Assembly: GCF_014643835.1 (NCBI RefSeq)
Contig: NZ_BMKD01000001.1
Coordinates: 868,001-932,000, forward strand
DNA from: Mucilaginibacter rubeus
GTDB taxonomy: Bacteria; Bacteroidota; Bacteroidia; Sphingobacteriales; Sphingobacteriaceae
Reading direction: 5' to 3'
Length of the DNA stretch: 64,000 bases
The notes under the pieces were generated by a model. The model made no database searches. It was not told where the DNA came from and saw only the letters and a list, made by a program, of their open reading frames with translations. This document shows, one piece after another, positions 26,778 to 34,573 of this stretch. The position numbers were made by a program, and so were the translations under genes. The stretch's first letter is position 1; the number at the start of each line of letters is the position of its first letter.

Positions 26778-28277
26778 ATGGGATTTAAATCTGCATTAAG
26801 TAAAGTATTTGCTGCCTTTGTTAATCGGGAATTAAATAAGGTTCGTAAAAACGCGGTTGCATTTCAGCAAAAGGCATTTACAGATCTGGTGCATGCGGCC
26901 AAAGACACCAGTTTTGGTAAAGATCATCAGTTTGAAAAGATCAACAACTACGAGGATTTTAAGCGATTGGTGCCTGTACATGACTATGAAGACCTTCGCC
27001 CCTATATCGACCGAGTGGTTAATGGCGAGGAGGATGTGCTATGGCCCGGGAAACCTGCTTATCTCGCCAAAACATCCGGTACAACATCCGGTGTAAAATA
27101 TATCCCCATTTCTAAAGAAAGCATGCCGGAGCATATCAAAGCGGCACGTAATGCTTTGCTAAGCTATATCCACGAAACCGGTAACTCTGATTTTGTTGAT
27201 GGCAAATTGATATTTTTGCAGGGCAGCCCCATTTTAGCCGAAAAGCATGGCATTTCAACAGGCAGGCTTTCGGGTATCGTTGCGCATCATGTTCCCGCTT
27301 ATCTGCAAAAAAACCGCTTGCCCAGCTACGAAACCAATTGCATTGAAGATTGGGAGCAAAAGGTTGAAGCCATTGTAGACGAAACTGTTAATGAAGATAT
27401 GCGCCTCATCAGTGGGATCCCGCCATGGTGCCAGATGTATTTCGACAGACTTTCGGCCAAAGCAGGAGGTAAAAAGATAAAAGACATTTTCCCAAACTTT
27501 AAGCTTTACGTTTATGGAGGAGTTAATTACGAGCCTTACCGCGCCCGTATTGAGGAAAGTATCGGTTTCAAGGTCGATTCGATAGAAACCTACCCGGCAT
27601 CCGAAGGCTTTATCGCGTTCCAGGATTCACAAAAAGAAAAAGGCCTTTTATTATTAGTTGATTCTGGGATCTTCTACGAGTTTATCCCATCCGATGAGTA
27701 TTTTAATGAAAGCCCAACCCGCATTAATATTAAAGATGTAGAGTTGAATAGAAACTACGCGCTCATCATGAACACCAGCGCTGGTTTATGGGGCTATAGT
27801 ATAGGCGATACGATTAAATTTGTTTCAAAAGATCCGTATCGTATTGTCGTAACCGGCCGTATTAAGCATTATATATCGGCTTTTGGTGAACATGTTATAG
27901 GCGAAGAGGTAGAGTATGCATTAATGAGCGTGGCTAAAGAAGAGGGCGTTGACGTGGTTGAATTTACCGTTGCACCCCAGGTTAACCCTGCAGCGGGGCA
28001 ATTACCTTACCATGAATGGTTTATCGAGTTTGGTACAGCCCCTGACAATCTTCAGGCTTTCGCCATAAAAGTGGACAAGGCGTTGCAGAATAAAAATATT
28101 TACTATTTTGACCTGATTGAAGGTAACATTTTGCAACCTTTGGTGATCCAAAGCCTGCAAAAAGATGCCTTTATCAATTATATGAGGACTGAAGGTAAAC
28201 TTGGCGGGCAAAACAAAGTACCACGGCTATCAAACGACAGGAAGATTGCCGAAGGATTAAAGAGTTTTATAAAATAA
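26778..28277 (+). CDS. GH3-family acyl-adenylate/amide synthetase-like protein
   Basis: 499 residues, matches the GH3 auxin-responsive promoter family of the ANL adenylase superfamily. The ATP loop is TSGTTSGVKYIPIS (about 97-110), with YPASEGFIAFQ and the C-terminal swivel domain after VTGRIKHYISAFGEHV. Plant members join amino acids to jasmonate or auxin; Bacteroidota homologues probably join an acyl acid to an amine, substrate unknown. Position before dxr and after glycosyltransferases suggests an envelope lipid role, but this is inference. Confidence 0.88.
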   Translation: MGFKSALSKVFAAFVNRELNKVRKNAVAFQQKAFTDLVHAAKDTSFGKDHQFEKINNYEDFKRLVPVHDYEDLRPYIDRVVNGEEDVLWPGKPAYLAKTSGTTSGVKYIPISKESMPEHIKAARNALLSYIHETGNSDFVDGKLIFLQGSPILAEKHGISTGRLSGIVAHHVPAYLQKNRLPSYETNCIEDWEQKVEAIVDETVNEDMRLISGIPPWCQMYFDRLSAKAGGKKIKDIFPNFKLYVYGGVNYEPYRARIEESIGFKVDSIETYPASEGFIAFQDSQKEKGLLLLVDSGIFYEFIPSDEYFNESPTRINIKDVELNRNYALIMNTSAGLWGYSIGDTIKFVSKDPYRIVVTGRIKHYISAFGEHVIGEEVEYALMSVAKEEGVDVVEFTVAPQVNPAAGQLPYHEWFIEFGTAPDNLQAFAIKVDKALQNKNIYYFDLIEGNILQPLVIQSLQKDAFINYMRTEGKLGGQNKVPRLSNDRKIAEGLKSFIK

Positions 28278-28283
28278 AGATAC

Positions 28284-29471
28284 TTGAGTAACCAAATAAA
28301 AAACATTGCCATCCTTGGCTCAACAGGCAGCATCGGTACACAAACACTTGATGTTATAAGGTGGAACAGCAATTTATTCAGGGCGTTTTTGCTCACAGCA
28401 CATTCTAATGCCGATTTACTCATCAGCCAGGCTATTGAGTTTGTGCCGGAATATGCCATTATCTGTGATCAAAGCAAATACCAGGAAGTTAAAGAGGCTT
28501 TAGCACATTTGCCAATACAGGTACTTGCCGGTCACCAGGCTATCATTGATACAGTAACGCATCCCGAAATTGCGGTTGTGCTAACTGCCATGGTAGGCTT
28601 TGCAGGTCTGGAGCCAACAATAGCTGCCATTAAAGCCGGTAAAGACATTGCTCTTGCTAATAAAGAAACATTGGTTGTTGCCGGCGATATCATAACCGCT
28701 TTGGCGAAACAAAATGCAGTTCAGATTTTACCGGTTGATTCGGAACATTCAGCAATATTTCAAAGCCTTGTTGGTGAGGAGTATAAGTCGATAGAAAAAC
28801 TGATCATTACCGCATCGGGCGGTCCTTTCCGTGGCCGTAGTCTCGACTTTTTAGCCAACGTTACCCGTGAGGATGCCCTTAAACACCCCAACTGGGTAAT
28901 GGGCGCTAAAATAACTATCGACTCGGCATCATTAATGAACAAAGGGCTTGAAGTTATTGAGGCCAAATGGCTGTTTGATATTGAGGCCGATCAGATCGAG
29001 GTTGTAGTTCATCCGCAATCTATTATTCACTCACTGGTACAGTTCAGGGATGGATCAATTAAGGCACAATTGGGTTTGCCCGATATGAAGCTACCTATAC
29101 AGTATGCCCTCACCTATCCCAACCGGATCGAAACGAATTTTAAACGTTTCAGCTTTGCCGACTACGCTAACCTCACTTTCGAAAAACCAGACATGGAAAC
29201 TTTCCGTAATCTAAGCTTAGCGTACGCTGCGTTAAAACAGGGAGGTAACATACCTTGCATTATCAATGCGGCAAATGAAATAGCGGTTGCCGGGTTTCTT
29301 GACCGTAAAATTGGCTTTTTAACTATGAGCGGCATTATTGAAGAATGTATGCAGAAAATAAATTTTATTGCAAAGCCAACCCTAACCGATTATTTGAATA
29401 CTGACAAAGAAACACGCATCTTTGCGGAAAATTATATACAGCAACTACCTTCAAAAACATTACAGTTTTAA
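28284..29471 (+). CDS. dxr: 1-deoxy-D-xylulose-5-phosphate reductoisomerase, TTG start
   Basis: 395 residues; converts DXP to MEP in the non-mevalonate isoprenoid pathway. NADPH motif LGSTGSIGTQTLDVI (about 11-25), metal and substrate residues in PVDSEHSAIFQSL and SASGGPFRG-type segment ITASGGPFRGRS, NKGLEVIEA and the C-terminal helical domain. Start is TTG at 28284, 6 bases after the GH3-like stop: no ATG or GTG precedes the NADPH loop. The product feeds undecaprenyl phosphate, which fits the upstream GT2 genes. Confidence 0.95.
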   Translation: MSNQIKNIAILGSTGSIGTQTLDVIRWNSNLFRAFLLTAHSNADLLISQAIEFVPEYAIICDQSKYQEVKEALAHLPIQVLAGHQAIIDTVTHPEIAVVLTAMVGFAGLEPTIAAIKAGKDIALANKETLVVAGDIITALAKQNAVQILPVDSEHSAIFQSLVGEEYKSIEKLIITASGGPFRGRSLDFLANVTREDALKHPNWVMGAKITIDSASLMNKGLEVIEAKWLFDIEADQIEVVVHPQSIIHSLVQFRDGSIKAQLGLPDMKLPIQYALTYPNRIETNFKRFSFADYANLTFEKPDMETFRNLSLAYAALKQGGNIPCIINAANEIAVAGFLDRKIGFLTMSGIIEECMQKINFIAKPTLTDYLNTDKETRIFAENYIQQLPSKTLQF

Positions 29472-29490
29472 TATTACATAGATATAGATA

Positions 29491-30825
29491 ATGAGTATAG
29501 TGATCATGGTGGGCCAGCTTATACTGGGCCTTTCAATTTTGATAATCCTGCATGAACTGGGGCATTTCCTGGCGGCACGGGCCTTTGGCATTAAGGTAGA
29601 AAAATTCTACCTGTTTTTTGATGCCTGGAACGTGAGCCTGTTTAAATTTACATATAAAGGCGTTGAGTATGGTATTGGCTGGCTACCACTTGGTGGCTAT
29701 GTTAAAATTGCCGGTATGATTGATGAATCGATGGATACAGAACAAATGGCTGGTCCGCCGCAACCTTGGGAGTTTCGTTCAAAACCAGCTTGGCAGCGCC
29801 TTATTGTAATGCTTGGTGGTGTTACGGTAAATGTTATACTGGGCATCTTGATATTTTGGGTGCTAACCATGCGTTTTGGCGATAGTTATATACCTAATTC
29901 GGCAGCAAAATACGGTATTGTACCAGGTGAAGTAGGTAAAAAAATAGGCCTTCAAATAGGCGACAAGGTTGTTGCTATCAATGGTAAGCCATTTGAACGT
30001 TTTGATGATCTTACAAGTCCGCAGGTATTATTGGATAATACTGTTTTTACCGTGTTGCGTGGCACCCAAACTTTGCAGATCAGCATTCCGCGTACCATCC
30101 TAAATGATTTGAACGATCATGATATAGAAGGTTTCATCAGTCGCCTGCCCCGTGCCAAGTTCATTGTTGATTCATTGGAACCGGGCAGTAATGCTGTAAA
30201 AGCAGGTTTAAAAAAGGGCGACAGCATTGTAATGGCCAACAATCATCCAATTGTATTTTGGGACGAATTGCAGGCTCAACTATCGGCTAATAAAGGCAAA
30301 CAGGTTGAACTGGGTATAAAACGCAACCATGAACTGGTTACCTTGAAAGCACAGGTTACGCCAGAAGGCAAGCTGGGCTTTTACCGTGCAAAAAGCGATT
30401 TTCCGGATATCAAAACAATAAAGTACGGTTTTTTCGAAGCTTTTCCTATAGGAGCACAAAGAGCATGGGGAACTTTCAGGGATAATGCCAAAGGTATCGG
30501 TAAGATTTTCAGAGGTGATGTTAACCCTAGTAAAGCAGTAAGCGGACCGGTAGCTATAGCCAACCTGTTTGGTGGTACTGTTGATTGGGTCCACTTTTGG
30601 ACATTGGTAGGCTTTCTTTCGATGGTATTGGCATTGATGAACCTTTTGCCTATCCCGGCGCTTGACGGAGGTCACGCGGTATTCCTGATCATTGAAATGA
30701 TTAAAGGTAAACCGTTGAGCGATAAGTTCCTTGAACGCGCCCAGATTGTAGGCTTTGTAATTTTAGTTACCCTAATGGTATTTGTTTTTGGTAACGATAT
30801 TGTGAAGCTGGTAATGAAGAAATAG
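29491..30825 (+). CDS. rseP: RIP site-2 protease RseP
   Basis: 444 residues, four membrane helices. Zinc site HELGH (21-25) in the first helix, third ligand motif NLLPIPALDGGH in the third helix, and two PDZ domains between them (about 125-200 and 210-285). Cuts anti-sigma factors inside the membrane to release sigma factors during envelope stress. Lies 19 bases after dxr, a common bacterial order. Followed directly by a 7-bp array and a terminator. Confidence 0.95.
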   Translation: MSIVIMVGQLILGLSILIILHELGHFLAARAFGIKVEKFYLFFDAWNVSLFKFTYKGVEYGIGWLPLGGYVKIAGMIDESMDTEQMAGPPQPWEFRSKPAWQRLIVMLGGVTVNVILGILIFWVLTMRFGDSYIPNSAAKYGIVPGEVGKKIGLQIGDKVVAINGKPFERFDDLTSPQVLLDNTVFTVLRGTQTLQISIPRTILNDLNDHDIEGFISRLPRAKFIVDSLEPGSNAVKAGLKKGDSIVMANNHPIVFWDELQAQLSANKGKQVELGIKRNHELVTLKAQVTPEGKLGFYRAKSDFPDIKTIKYGFFEAFPIGAQRAWGTFRDNAKGIGKIFRGDVNPSKAVSGPVAIANLFGGTVDWVHFWTLVGFLSMVLALMNLLPIPALDGGHAVFLIIEMIKGKPLSDKFLERAQIVGFVILVTLMVFVFGNDIVKLVMKK

Positions 30826-30859
30826 CGATTAGAGATTAGTGATTGGAGGTTAGAGATGC
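30826..30859 (+). repeat. post-stop 7-bp array, NGATTAG type
   Basis: Starts at the first base after the rseP TAG. Four to five units of NGATTAG with single changes (NGATTGG, NGGTTAG). Same unit family and same orientation relative to the gene as the arrays after trxB and the carboxyltransferase gene. The intrinsic terminator starts 12 bases later. Confidence 0.88.
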
Positions 30860-30870
30860 CTCCCAAGCAT

Positions 30871-30920
30871 ATAAAACAAGAAAGGTCTTTCAACTACTGA
30901 AAGGCCTTTCTTGTTTTATA
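30871..30920. terminator. bidirectional intrinsic terminator (rseP / DUF4199)
   Basis: AAAACAAGAAAGG.CTTTCA pairs with TGAAAGG.CTTTCTTGTTTT-type arm (one mismatch, 5-base loop). It lies between convergent genes and is flanked on both sides by post-stop arrays. Confidence 0.85.
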
Positions 30921-30955
30921 TGAATTTATCAATCAATTGAATAGCTGTACAAATT

Positions 30956-30997
30956 AGAATTAGCTTTAAGCTTTGAGCATTCTGCTTTCAGCTTGTT
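30956..30997 (-). repeat. post-stop 7-bp array, NNAAAGC type
   Basis: On the minus strand the first base after the TAA of the DUF4199 gene begins five exact-period units of NNNAAGC/NNAAAGC (30963-30997), with a sixth degenerate one. The mirror arrangement with the rseP array gives stop-array-terminator-array-stop in this convergent gap. Confidence 0.85.
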
Positions 30998-31564
30998 TTA
31001 TACCGCCGGATCAATAGGTTTAGGATCTTCGTAATTATCGGAAACGGTGTCAAAAGGTGATCTTTCATTTTTGAATACCGCTGCCGAGATCAGACTCACT
31101 ATAGCGCCAAAAATGGCGTATATAAATACAACGCTTACTGTCGCTATAACCGCAAAATATTTACTTACCATACTTAAGGCATTGTCTATTTGATCCTGCG
31201 ACAGATTTCCTTTTGCTTCCATTTGCGCGCGTGAGGCAGTTAGGGCCTTATTAACCATTTCCGGACTTAATATCGCATAATATACATAAGTGAATACCGC
31301 AACGAAAACTCCTGTAAAAATCGCATATAAAAAACCGGATAAAAAGCCTTCTCCGTAGGTAATATATCCGCCAAGCTGATCTTTGTATTCTTTTTGCGTT
31401 AACAGCAAGAAAGCGATGAAGGGCAAAAAGCTCAGGTATTTAAGAGATGAGTTGGGGTCAATATCAAGAAACTGAAATGCATAAGTTATAACTATTGAAG
31501 TTACCAGGTTAATTAGCGCCCACTTCAGGGCTGGTTGCGATGGGCTCGCTTTTTTTATTTCCAT
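30998..31564 (-). CDS. DUF4199 membrane protein
   Basis: 188 residues with four membrane helices: about 12-30, 40-56, 72-98 and 138-168. A hydrophilic loop rich in A, M and Q (about 100-135) sits between helices 3 and 4, and the tail is acidic. This matches DUF4199, a family confined largely to Bacteroidota. Function unknown; often next to glycosyltransferase or dihydroorotase genes. A paralogue lies 464 bases upstream. Confidence 0.82.
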   Translation of the reverse strand: MEIKKASPSQPALKWALINLVTSIVITYAFQFLDIDPNSSLKYLSFLPFIAFLLLTQKEYKDQLGGYITYGEGFLSGFLYAIFTGVFVAVFTYVYYAILSPEMVNKALTASRAQMEAKGNLSQDQIDNALSMVSKYFAVIATVSVVFIYAIFGAIVSLISAAVFKNERSPFDTVSDNYEDPKPIDPAV

Positions 31565-32027
31565 GATATAGGTTATTTAGTGTTTGGTTAAAATTAACTA
31601 ATTATCTTATATCATGTATATGTTTATTTTTTACCCAGGCAAATGCTTTTCAAATGTTTATCGCCGATATCTCGTTGTTAATTAATATAACTGAGGAAAG
31701 GCTATGATACAGGCGAGCTATTAGATGCTGTTTTATGGTCTGAAGCAGGTTAAACGCCCAGGCCCACTCGGCACCTATTTTTGCAAATAACAGGCGCAAA
31801 CATTCAGATGTGCTTAATTATTCAAAAATATCAGTAGTGTTAACCCGGTAGAAATACAATATACTGATTACTAATTATTTATAATCACTTTATTTAAAAT
31901 GTGTTAGCCAGTGTTAACCCAGTTTATTAGGGTGTGTTATCTTGGTTTTAATTTCGTAAACTCGGTATAACAAAACAGGCCTTTCAAAATTTGAAAAGCC
32001 TGTTTTGTTATACGATTAATCTTTTAT
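31565..32027. other. long intergenic region with repeated GTGTTA motifs
   Basis: 463 bases between two leftward DUF4199 genes, no supported gene. Besides the terminator at 31966-32012 it holds four direct copies of GTGTTA (31837, 31901, 31911, 31934); two extend to AGTGTTAACCC, and 31901/31911 are spaced exactly 10 bases. They may be operator sites for the downstream gene. The rest (31600-31830) shows nothing I can interpret. Confidence 0.4.
31966..32012 (-). terminator. intrinsic terminator after the second DUF4199 gene
   Basis: TATAACAAAACAGGC pairs with GCCTGTTTTGTTATA around CTTTCAAAATTTGAAAA, itself palindromic. Perfect 15-bp outer stem, 16 bases after the gene's stop. Confidence 0.85.
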
Positions 32028-32606
32028 TCAAGAAATAGACTCCGCCGGCTCCCGTTTAAAGAAAGCAGCGAAAATTATCGATAAAACAAACAGAAATATA
32101 ATGCTTATACCTAATGACTGGATTTGCTGACCTATGGTAATGCTTTTTCCGGTTTGAAAGCTTTTCTCCATCTCCTGAATCTTGGCGTCAGCTTCCTTCT
32201 TTTCTTCCGGTTTGGCAGTGCTTTCTTTCAGTTTAGTCAAAGCTGTAACCATAGCTGTCTTAGTCTTCTGAGCCATTTGCGGTTCTATAGCGTTTGCAAA
32301 TATCTGATCACGTAGTATAAATATGGTCAGGTTTGAAATGAAAAACATAATGAAAATTCCGGTGGCGGCCTGCCTCATTGTCCAATACCCGCCGACTTTG
32401 CTCCTCAGATTTATGCAAAACAAAGCAGCAATAGCTATCGGAAATATGTACGTGAAAAGTATTGCACCAACTGTTATTGCGACAGCCGATGCTACACTTA
32501 CCATAAAATAAAAATAAATAATACTTACCACAGCCAATACTGCACCTAAAATCAATCCTTTGATAAGTCCTTGTATTTTTATGGTTCTTTCTAATTGTGC
32601 GCTCAT
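32028..32606 (-). CDS. DUF4199 membrane protein, paralogue
   Basis: 192 residues, four membrane helices (about 10-30, 35-60, 75-93, 160-183) and a long charged, coiled-coil-like loop (about 110-155, rich in K and E) between helices 3 and 4. Same topology as the neighbouring DUF4199 protein, so the two are probably diverged duplicates. ATG at 32606 chosen over the TTG one codon upstream. It lies 8 bases after the acidic-protein gene, in one leftward unit with the dihydroorotase homologue. Confidence 0.8.
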   Translation of the reverse strand: MSAQLERTIKIQGLIKGLILGAVLAVVSIIYFYFMVSVASAVAITVGAILFTYIFPIAIAALFCINLRSKVGGYWTMRQAATGIFIMFFISNLTIFILRDQIFANAIEPQMAQKTKTAMVTALTKLKESTAKPEEKKEADAKIQEMEKSFQTGKSITIGQQIQSLGISIIFLFVLSIIFAAFFKREPAESIS

Positions 32607-32614
32607 CAAAAAGG

Positions 32615-33283
32615 CTATTGAAAACTAACTAAAATTTCTAAAACTGCCATATCAAACTCTTTGTTGATAGCATTATCAGCAATCTCTTTCTTCTCTTCGT
32701 CAGATGGATCAATGTTTTGAAAAAAGCACATCATGGGGTAAAACAGCTCTTTAAGCTCCGAATCTTCAGGAAGCGTAGTAGCAACCTTGCTGATTTCGGA
32801 TACCGGGCTTTCAATCAGGATTTGGTTGGCAATAACCGGCTCATAAATGCGGTATTCATCCTGGAACTCGTCTTCATCAACTAATAAAAACTCTTTCAGG
32901 TAATCTTCCAGTTCCGGCTCAATATCTTCATCTTCACACTCATTCAGATATAGTAAAAGGTTAAGGAGTTCGGTACCGCGGTCGAGTGTTTCTTCTTCAA
33001 TGCTCTCCCATTCAGGAGTATCGAGGTAATCTTCTTCCAGTTTTTTAACATCTGCGCTAAAGAAGTTGATCATTAGCAAATCGAAGAAGATCTCACGAAG
33101 TTCTTCTACTTCAGGATTTTCATCAAAAACCGCATCAAGCTCATCTACTTTAGATAAAAAATCTTCGTCGGACGCAAAAACATCAGCAAACTCATCGGTT
33201 AGCTGGGTTGCATCAAAGTTGTTGTATTTGGAGAAGGCCTCAAGCGCTGCTATAAAGGCGTTTTCTATTTTAGGATCGATCAT
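32615..33283 (-). CDS. acidic helical conserved hypothetical protein
   Basis: 222 residues, strongly acidic (many D and E, for example DVFASDEDFLSKVDELD and NECEDEDIEPELEDYL), no signal peptide or membrane segment, predicted mostly helical. I recognise no named domain. It is 7 bases downstream of the dihydroorotase homologue gene and 8 upstream of a DUF4199 gene, so co-transcribed. Could be a cytosolic partner of the pseudo-enzyme or of the membrane proteins; this is only context. Confidence 0.65.
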   Translation of the reverse strand: MIDPKIENAFIAALEAFSKYNNFDATQLTDEFADVFASDEDFLSKVDELDAVFDENPEVEELREIFFDLLMINFFSADVKKLEEDYLDTPEWESIEEETLDRGTELLNLLLYLNECEDEDIEPELEDYLKEFLLVDEDEFQDEYRIYEPVIANQILIESPVSEISKVATTLPEDSELKELFYPMMCFFQNIDPSDEEKKEIADNAINKEFDMAVLEILVSFQ

Positions 33284-33290
33284 AGGTATA

Positions 33291-34541
33291 TTATTTAAAT
33301 ATTTGGTGATTGTTGTAAGTTAACAATACTTTACCTTTTAAACGCTGCCCGATATAAGGCGAGTTTGCAGATTTAGATTTGTTGTTAGCCGCAGTGTATT
33401 CCCATTCGGTATCAGTATCAAAAACCACGATGTTTGCCTTTTCATCTTCAGCGATAACCGACAGTTCAACACTAAGTATTTCGCGGGGATTAACAGCCAG
33501 TTTTTCAACTATAAGTTCAACCGGTAAACCCGCTTTTAAAGCCAGGGAAAATGCGGTTTGCAGACCTATTATGCCATATTCAGCAACTTCAAACTCCACA
33601 TCTTTAAATTCAATTTCGTGTGGGGTATGTTGCGATACAATGGCGTCGATAGTGCCGTCTTTTAAACCTTTTATCAACGCAGCAACATCATCGGCAGTAC
33701 GCAGGGGTGGTTTCACTTTATATAAACTGTCAAAGCCTAAAAGGGCTTCATCGGTTAATATTAAATGATGCGCAGCAACGTCGCAGGTAACTTCAATGCC
33801 TTTACGCTTGGCCTCACGGATCAATTCGACCGAACGCGCAGTTGATATGGTTGTAAAATGGATGCGGGACACGGTGTATTCTGCAAGATAAAGATCACGG
33901 GCAACCATCAGTTCTTCGGCCAGTGAAGGAATTCCCTTCATGCCAAGCAGTGTGCTGATCTCTCCCTCATTAACTTTTGCCTTACCTGCTATAGCGGTAT
34001 CTTCAGGGTAAGAGAAAACCAGTGCATCAAAACCCTGTGCATACAGTAAAGCTCTTTCCATTAAACCCGCGTCCTGTACCGGGCGACTGCCATCGGTAAA
34101 AGCCCTGGCACCGCTTTGGTACATATCATACATTTCGGCAAGATCTTTCCCTTCACGCTTCTGCGATATGGTACCCAGAGGATAAACATCAACCAGGTTA
34201 CCTTTTGAGCGGTTTAGCAGGTATTCAACTTCCGACTTGGAATGCACCGGCGGCTGGGTATTGGGCATTAGTGCTATGCCCGTAAAACCTCCTGCTGCTG
34301 CGGCTACTGTACCGGAACGAAGGTCTTCCTTGGTTTCAAGGCCCAACTCGCCTACATTACAGTTAAGATCGAAAAAACCGGGCGAAACATATTTGCCTTC
34401 GGCATCAAACAGTTCGGCATCGGCATCTATATCGTCGCCTATGCGGGTGATAACACCATTTTCAATTAAAATATCGGCAACTTGTTGATGAAAGGATGAT
34501 CCGGGATCAAGAATAGTGGCTGATTTGATAAGCAAATTCAT
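33291..34541 (-). CDS. dihydroorotase-family protein lacking metal ligands (probable pseudo-DHOase)
   Basis: 416 residues, type I dihydroorotase/amidohydrolase fold. The HxH zinc motif is N60-C-N62 in PGFFDLNCNVGE, and the usual D of TDHAPH is Q304 in SQHTPH. H228 (RIHFTTIS), H258-H259 and D150 remain. Two zinc ligands and the catalytic acid are therefore replaced, as in Pseudomonas PyrC', a non-catalytic partner of aspartate transcarbamoylase. Usually annotated pyrC in this group. ATG at 34541 used; GTG at 34547 is possible. A true dihydroorotase should exist elsewhere in the genome. Confidence 0.88.
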   Translation of the reverse strand: MNLLIKSATILDPGSSFHQQVADILIENGVITRIGDDIDADAELFDAEGKYVSPGFFDLNCNVGELGLETKEDLRSGTVAAAAGGFTGIALMPNTQPPVHSKSEVEYLLNRSKGNLVDVYPLGTISQKREGKDLAEMYDMYQSGARAFTDGSRPVQDAGLMERALLYAQGFDALVFSYPEDTAIAGKAKVNEGEISTLLGMKGIPSLAEELMVARDLYLAEYTVSRIHFTTISTARSVELIREAKRKGIEVTCDVAAHHLILTDEALLGFDSLYKVKPPLRTADDVAALIKGLKDGTIDAIVSQHTPHEIEFKDVEFEVAEYGIIGLQTAFSLALKAGLPVELIVEKLAVNPREILSVELSVIAEDEKANIVVFDTDTEWEYTAANNKSKSANSPYIGQRLKGKVLLTYNNHQIFK

Positions 34542-34573
34542 TAGCACTGCTTTATGTGTGGATTTGTATCGAT

